A stretch of 7,969 nucleotides of DNA from Flavobacteriaceae bacterium (GTDB taxonomy: Bacteria; Bacteroidota; Bacteroidia; Flavobacteriales; Weeksellaceae). The notes beneath the pieces were generated by a model, which was not told the origin of the DNA, did not search any database, and saw only the letters and a program-made list of their open reading frames with translations. Location of the stretch: assembly GCA_031289875.1 (NCBI GenBank), contig JAITOO010000182.1, forward strand, positions 1 to 7,969, written 5' to 3'. Numbering within the stretch: the first letter of the stretch is position 1; every line of letters begins with the position of its first letter. A program made the translations under genes and the position numbers. Below are positions 6,060 through 7,969 of the stretch, in pieces.

Positions 6060-7031
6060 TTACATTCCTAATACATAGGCAAATACCAGCGGCGCAACAA
6101 TCGTCGCATCGCTTTCTATGATGTATTTAGGCGTATCGATTCCCAATTTTCCCCAAGTAATTTTCTCGTTCGGCACTGCTCCCGAATACGAACCGTAGCT
6201 CGTCGTAGAGTCTGAAATCTGGCAAAAATAGCTCCACAACGGAACGTCGTGCCATTCCAAATCCTGATACATCATCGGAACAACGCAGATTGGAAAATCG
6301 CCTGAAATTCCGCCGGCAATCTGGAAAAACCCTACGCCTTTTCCTCCCGAATTAGCTCTGTACCATTCAGTTAGAAATATCATGTATTCAATTCCCGTTT
6401 TTACCGTTGAAGATTTCAATTCTTTTTTAATCACGTAGGAAGTGAAAATGTTCCCCATCGTACTGTCTTCCCAGCCCGGAACGACTATCGGCAGGTTTTT
6501 CTGCGCTGCGGCAAGCATCCAACTGTCTTTCGGGTCGATTTCATAATACTGTTCCAACACGCCTGACAACAGCATCTTGTACATATATTCATGCGGAAAA
6601 AAGCGGTCGCCCTTGTCGTCGGCATCTTTCCAGATTTTGAAAATGTGTTGCTGCAAACGGCGGAAAGCCTCGTCCTCAGGAATGCAGGTATCGGTAACGC
6701 GGTTGTGTCCTTTTTCGAGCAGTTCCCACTCCTGCTGAGGGGTCAAATCCCGATAATGAGGCACTCTTTCGTAGTAGGAATGCGCCACGAGATTCATAAT
6801 GTCTTCTTCGAGGTTAGCGCCTGTGCATGAGATAATTGCAACTTTATCTTGACGAATCATTTCCGCCAAGATTTTGCCCAGTTCGGCGGTAGACATGGCT
6901 CCGCCCATCGTAATCATCATTTTGCCGCCGTCTTTCAAGTGGGCAACGTAGCCTTTGGCTGCATCGACCAAAGCGGCGGAATTGAAGTGCAAATAATATT
7001 TTTCAATAAAATCCGAAATCGGTTTACTCAT
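6060..7031 (-). CDS. Deoxyhypusine synthase family protein, substrate uncertain
   Basis: This 323-residue protein is full length for the family. Family members move the aminobutyl group of spermidine, with NAD as cofactor: eukaryotic and archaeal enzymes onto a lysine of eIF5A/aIF5A, and some bacterial ones (SpeY type) onto putrescine to make homospermidine. Visible motifs are GGAMSTAELG (43-52), CTGANLEED (69-77, matching the NAD-binding TGG.EED), PGWEDSTMGN (185-194), AGGISGDF (239-246), and SGAVPNEKITWGK (283-295). Lys295 matches human Lys329, which carries the covalent intermediate, and Trp293 and Glu289 match Trp327 and Glu323. Human Asp243, His288 and Asp316 appear as Asn194, Asp245 and Tyr282. 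Bacteria lack eIF5A, so a polyamine or other small amine is the likely substrate. The gene lies 17 bases after the TerC-family gene with no promoter between, suggesting an operon. The ATG at 7031 sits in an A-rich context. Assignment to the family is firm; the reaction is not. Confidence 0.93.
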   Translation of the reverse strand: MSKPISDFIEKYYLHFNSAALVDAAKGYVAHLKDGGKMMITMGGAMSTAELGKILAEMIRQDKVAIISCTGANLEEDIMNLVAHSYYERVPHYRDLTPQQEWELLEKGHNRVTDTCIPEDEAFRRLQQHIFKIWKDADDKGDRFFPHEYMYKMLLSGVLEQYYEIDPKDSWMLAAAQKNLPIVVPGWEDSTMGNIFTSYVIKKELKSSTVKTGIEYMIFLTEWYRANSGGKGVGFFQIAGGISGDFPICVVPMMYQDLEWHDVPLWSYFCQISDSTTSYGSYSGAVPNEKITWGKLGIDTPKYIIESDATIVAPLVFAYVLGM

Positions 7032-7074
7032 TTTTTGATTGAATTTTTTTAATTTTTATTATTTTTTGATTGAA
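7030..7074. repeat. 14-bp direct repeat at the TerC/DHS gene junction
   Basis: ATTTTTTGATTGAA occurs at 7030-7043 and again at 7061-7074, with a 31-base period. On the minus strand one copy encodes the last residues of the TerC-family protein and the other forms the leader of the next gene, including AT of its start codon. It may be a small tandem duplication that supplied an A-rich translation leader, or simply AT-rich slippage. Confidence 0.6.
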
Positions 7075-7861
7075 ATGTTCGATTGTAAAGTATTGACCAT
7101 AAAATAGGCATGAGGAAAATAGCGAATGTCAGTCCTGAGAACATCCAATCCGCTTGATGGCCGGTCATCATCCGGTTGTATTCGCTGTCGGGATAGATAT
7201 GCTCGGGAATTGCCAGCATCAGGCGCAAACCCAAGATTAACAGCACAATATAAGCACAGGTTTCCAAAAACGGAAATTTTTCCATTAAGGTAACAAAACC
7301 CTGAGCGACGAACCTCATCGCCAAGATTCCGATGAAAACGCCCGTCCATATCAGAACTACATTCTTGGACATGGCGGCAGCGGCAAAAACATTGTCGATA
7401 GAAAACGCCAAATCCATAACTTCTACTGCTACTACGGTTGCCCAAAAAATACCTAACCTATTGACGGTGTGTTTGTAAAGCCAATTCTGCTTGGTGTCAA
7501 TGGCTTCATTTTCAGAATTTTTATGATTGAGTTTTTTTCTGTACCAGATGAAAACCAGATAGAGCAGATACAGCCCTCCGACAGCTTTCAGCCACCAAAA
7601 ACTCAACAAAACCGTAGCGAATATCAGGCAGATTCCTCTGAAAAAATACGCGCCTAAAATTCCGTAGCGCAAAGCTTTTCTGCGGTCGTCCTTGTTCAGT
7701 CCCAAAACCATTGTTGCCAGCACGGCAGCGTTATCAACGGAGAGCAAACTTTCAATAAGTATCAAATTGAGAACGAGAATTATAGACGGAACAGGATTGT
7801 CCGCAATCTGCGAAAAATCAGCTAAAATATGATTCCAATCGTATAGTTCAAGTCCCTGCAT
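7049..7861 (-). CDS. TerC family integral membrane protein
   Basis: This 270-residue inner-membrane protein of the TerC family has about seven to eight membrane segments. Family signatures are visible, numbered from ATG 7861: ESLLSVDNA (37-45) in the first long segment and EVMDLAFSIDNVFAAAA (147-163) in the second half. Both carry the acidic Asp-Asn pairs thought to take part in metal handling. A charged cytoplasmic loop (about 108-135) separates the two halves. TerC itself is tied to tellurite resistance; relatives such as Alx and MeeF/MeeY are linked to manganese export, some for metallation of secreted proteins. No other ter gene is present, so a metal-ion role is more likely than tellurite resistance. 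The frame extends to an ATG at 7903, but a strong TATCTTTG promoter box lies inside that extension, so ATG 7861 is preferred. It is the first gene of a probable two-gene operon with the deoxyhypusine-synthase-family gene. Confidence 0.93.
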   Translation of the reverse strand: MQGLELYDWNHILADFSQIADNPVPSIILVLNLILIESLLSVDNAAVLATMVLGLNKDDRRKALRYGILGAYFFRGICLIFATVLLSFWWLKAVGGLYLLYLVFIWYRKKLNHKNSENEAIDTKQNWLYKHTVNRLGIFWATVVAVEVMDLAFSIDNVFAAAAMSKNVVLIWTGVFIGILAMRFVAQGFVTLMEKFPFLETCAYIVLLILGLRLMLAIPEHIYPDSEYNRMMTGHQADWMFSGLTFAIFLMPILWSILYNRTFQSKNNKN

Positions 7862-7877
7862 GGAAAAAAAATTTGTG

Positions 7878-7885
7878 CAAAGATA
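7878..7885 (-). promoter_or_regulatory. -7 promoter box of the TerC/DHS operon
   Basis: The minus strand reads TATCTTTG, followed by CAC, a textbook Bacteroidota -7 box, ending 16 bases before ATG 7861. The -33 region is weak: only ATGG-like sequences lie at the right distance, with no TTG. The box decides the start, because the alternative ATG at 7903 lies upstream of it. Confidence 0.6.
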
Positions 7886-7969
7886 CTGAAAATAATGTGC
7901 CATTTTTCCATGAAATAAGTTTGAAAATGGTAAACCGGTAATAATAAATTAAACGGAACGTATTTTTTT

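Noticed and set aside
7049..7861. Tellurite-resistance locus because of the TerC-family protein
   Set aside because: No terZABDE gene is nearby, and stand-alone family members are more often linked to metal-ion handling.
7916..7923. TAAGTTTG on the plus strand, a possible promoter box for a divergent gene beyond the right edge
   Set aside because: There is no -33 element, the first ATG after it is stopped after four codons, and any real gene would lie outside the window.

Overview
The window looks like chromosomal DNA of a member of the Bacteroidota. The sequence is AT-rich, start codons sit in A- or T-rich leaders without Shine-Dalgarno sequences, and several genes are preceded by the Bacteroidota-type -7 promoter box TAnnTTTG. 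The gene set is lpdA-type E3, a TerC-family membrane protein, a bacterial deoxyhypusine-synthase homologue, a LIC_10190-type membrane protein and a VanZ-like protein. I cannot assign a genus. No tRNA, rRNA, CRISPR array, transposase or phage gene is visible.

Layout. Positions 1-347 hold no convincing gene. There is a strong rho-independent terminator at 52-82, a stretch with small inverted repeats (about 98-215), and a second terminator (288-321) that serves the minus-strand lipoprotein gene at 348-992. A 445-base gene-free, very AT-rich stretch (993-1437) follows. It holds a candidate promoter for the lipoprotein gene with a 14-bp perfect palindrome overlapping its -7 box, and the terminator hairpin of lpdA. 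Dihydrolipoyl dehydrogenase (1438-2841, minus) is divergent from a plus-strand set: a polytopic membrane protein (2964-4622), a VanZ-like protein that overlaps it by 17 bases (4606-5052), and a DapF-family protein (5081-5953). A shared hairpin terminator (6003-6039) separates this set from a convergent minus-strand operon, in which a TerC-family gene (7049-7861) is followed 17 bases later by a deoxyhypusine-synthase-family gene (6060-7031).

Three genes (2964, 5081, 7861) are best started downstream of the longest possible reading frame, because a TAnnTTTG box falls inside the extra 5' part.

The main points of interest are two enzymes with altered active sites. The DapF-family protein keeps the residues that hold the amino acid's alpha-carbon end in true DapF, but both catalytic cysteines are serine. 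The deoxyhypusine-synthase homologue keeps the covalent lysine and nearby Trp/Glu, but positions matching human His288, Asp243 and Asp316 are changed. Both probably catalyse something other than the textbook reaction of their family. The LIC_10190-type/VanZ-like pair is an uncharacterised envelope module. Comparisons with reference proteins are from memory and were not computed.
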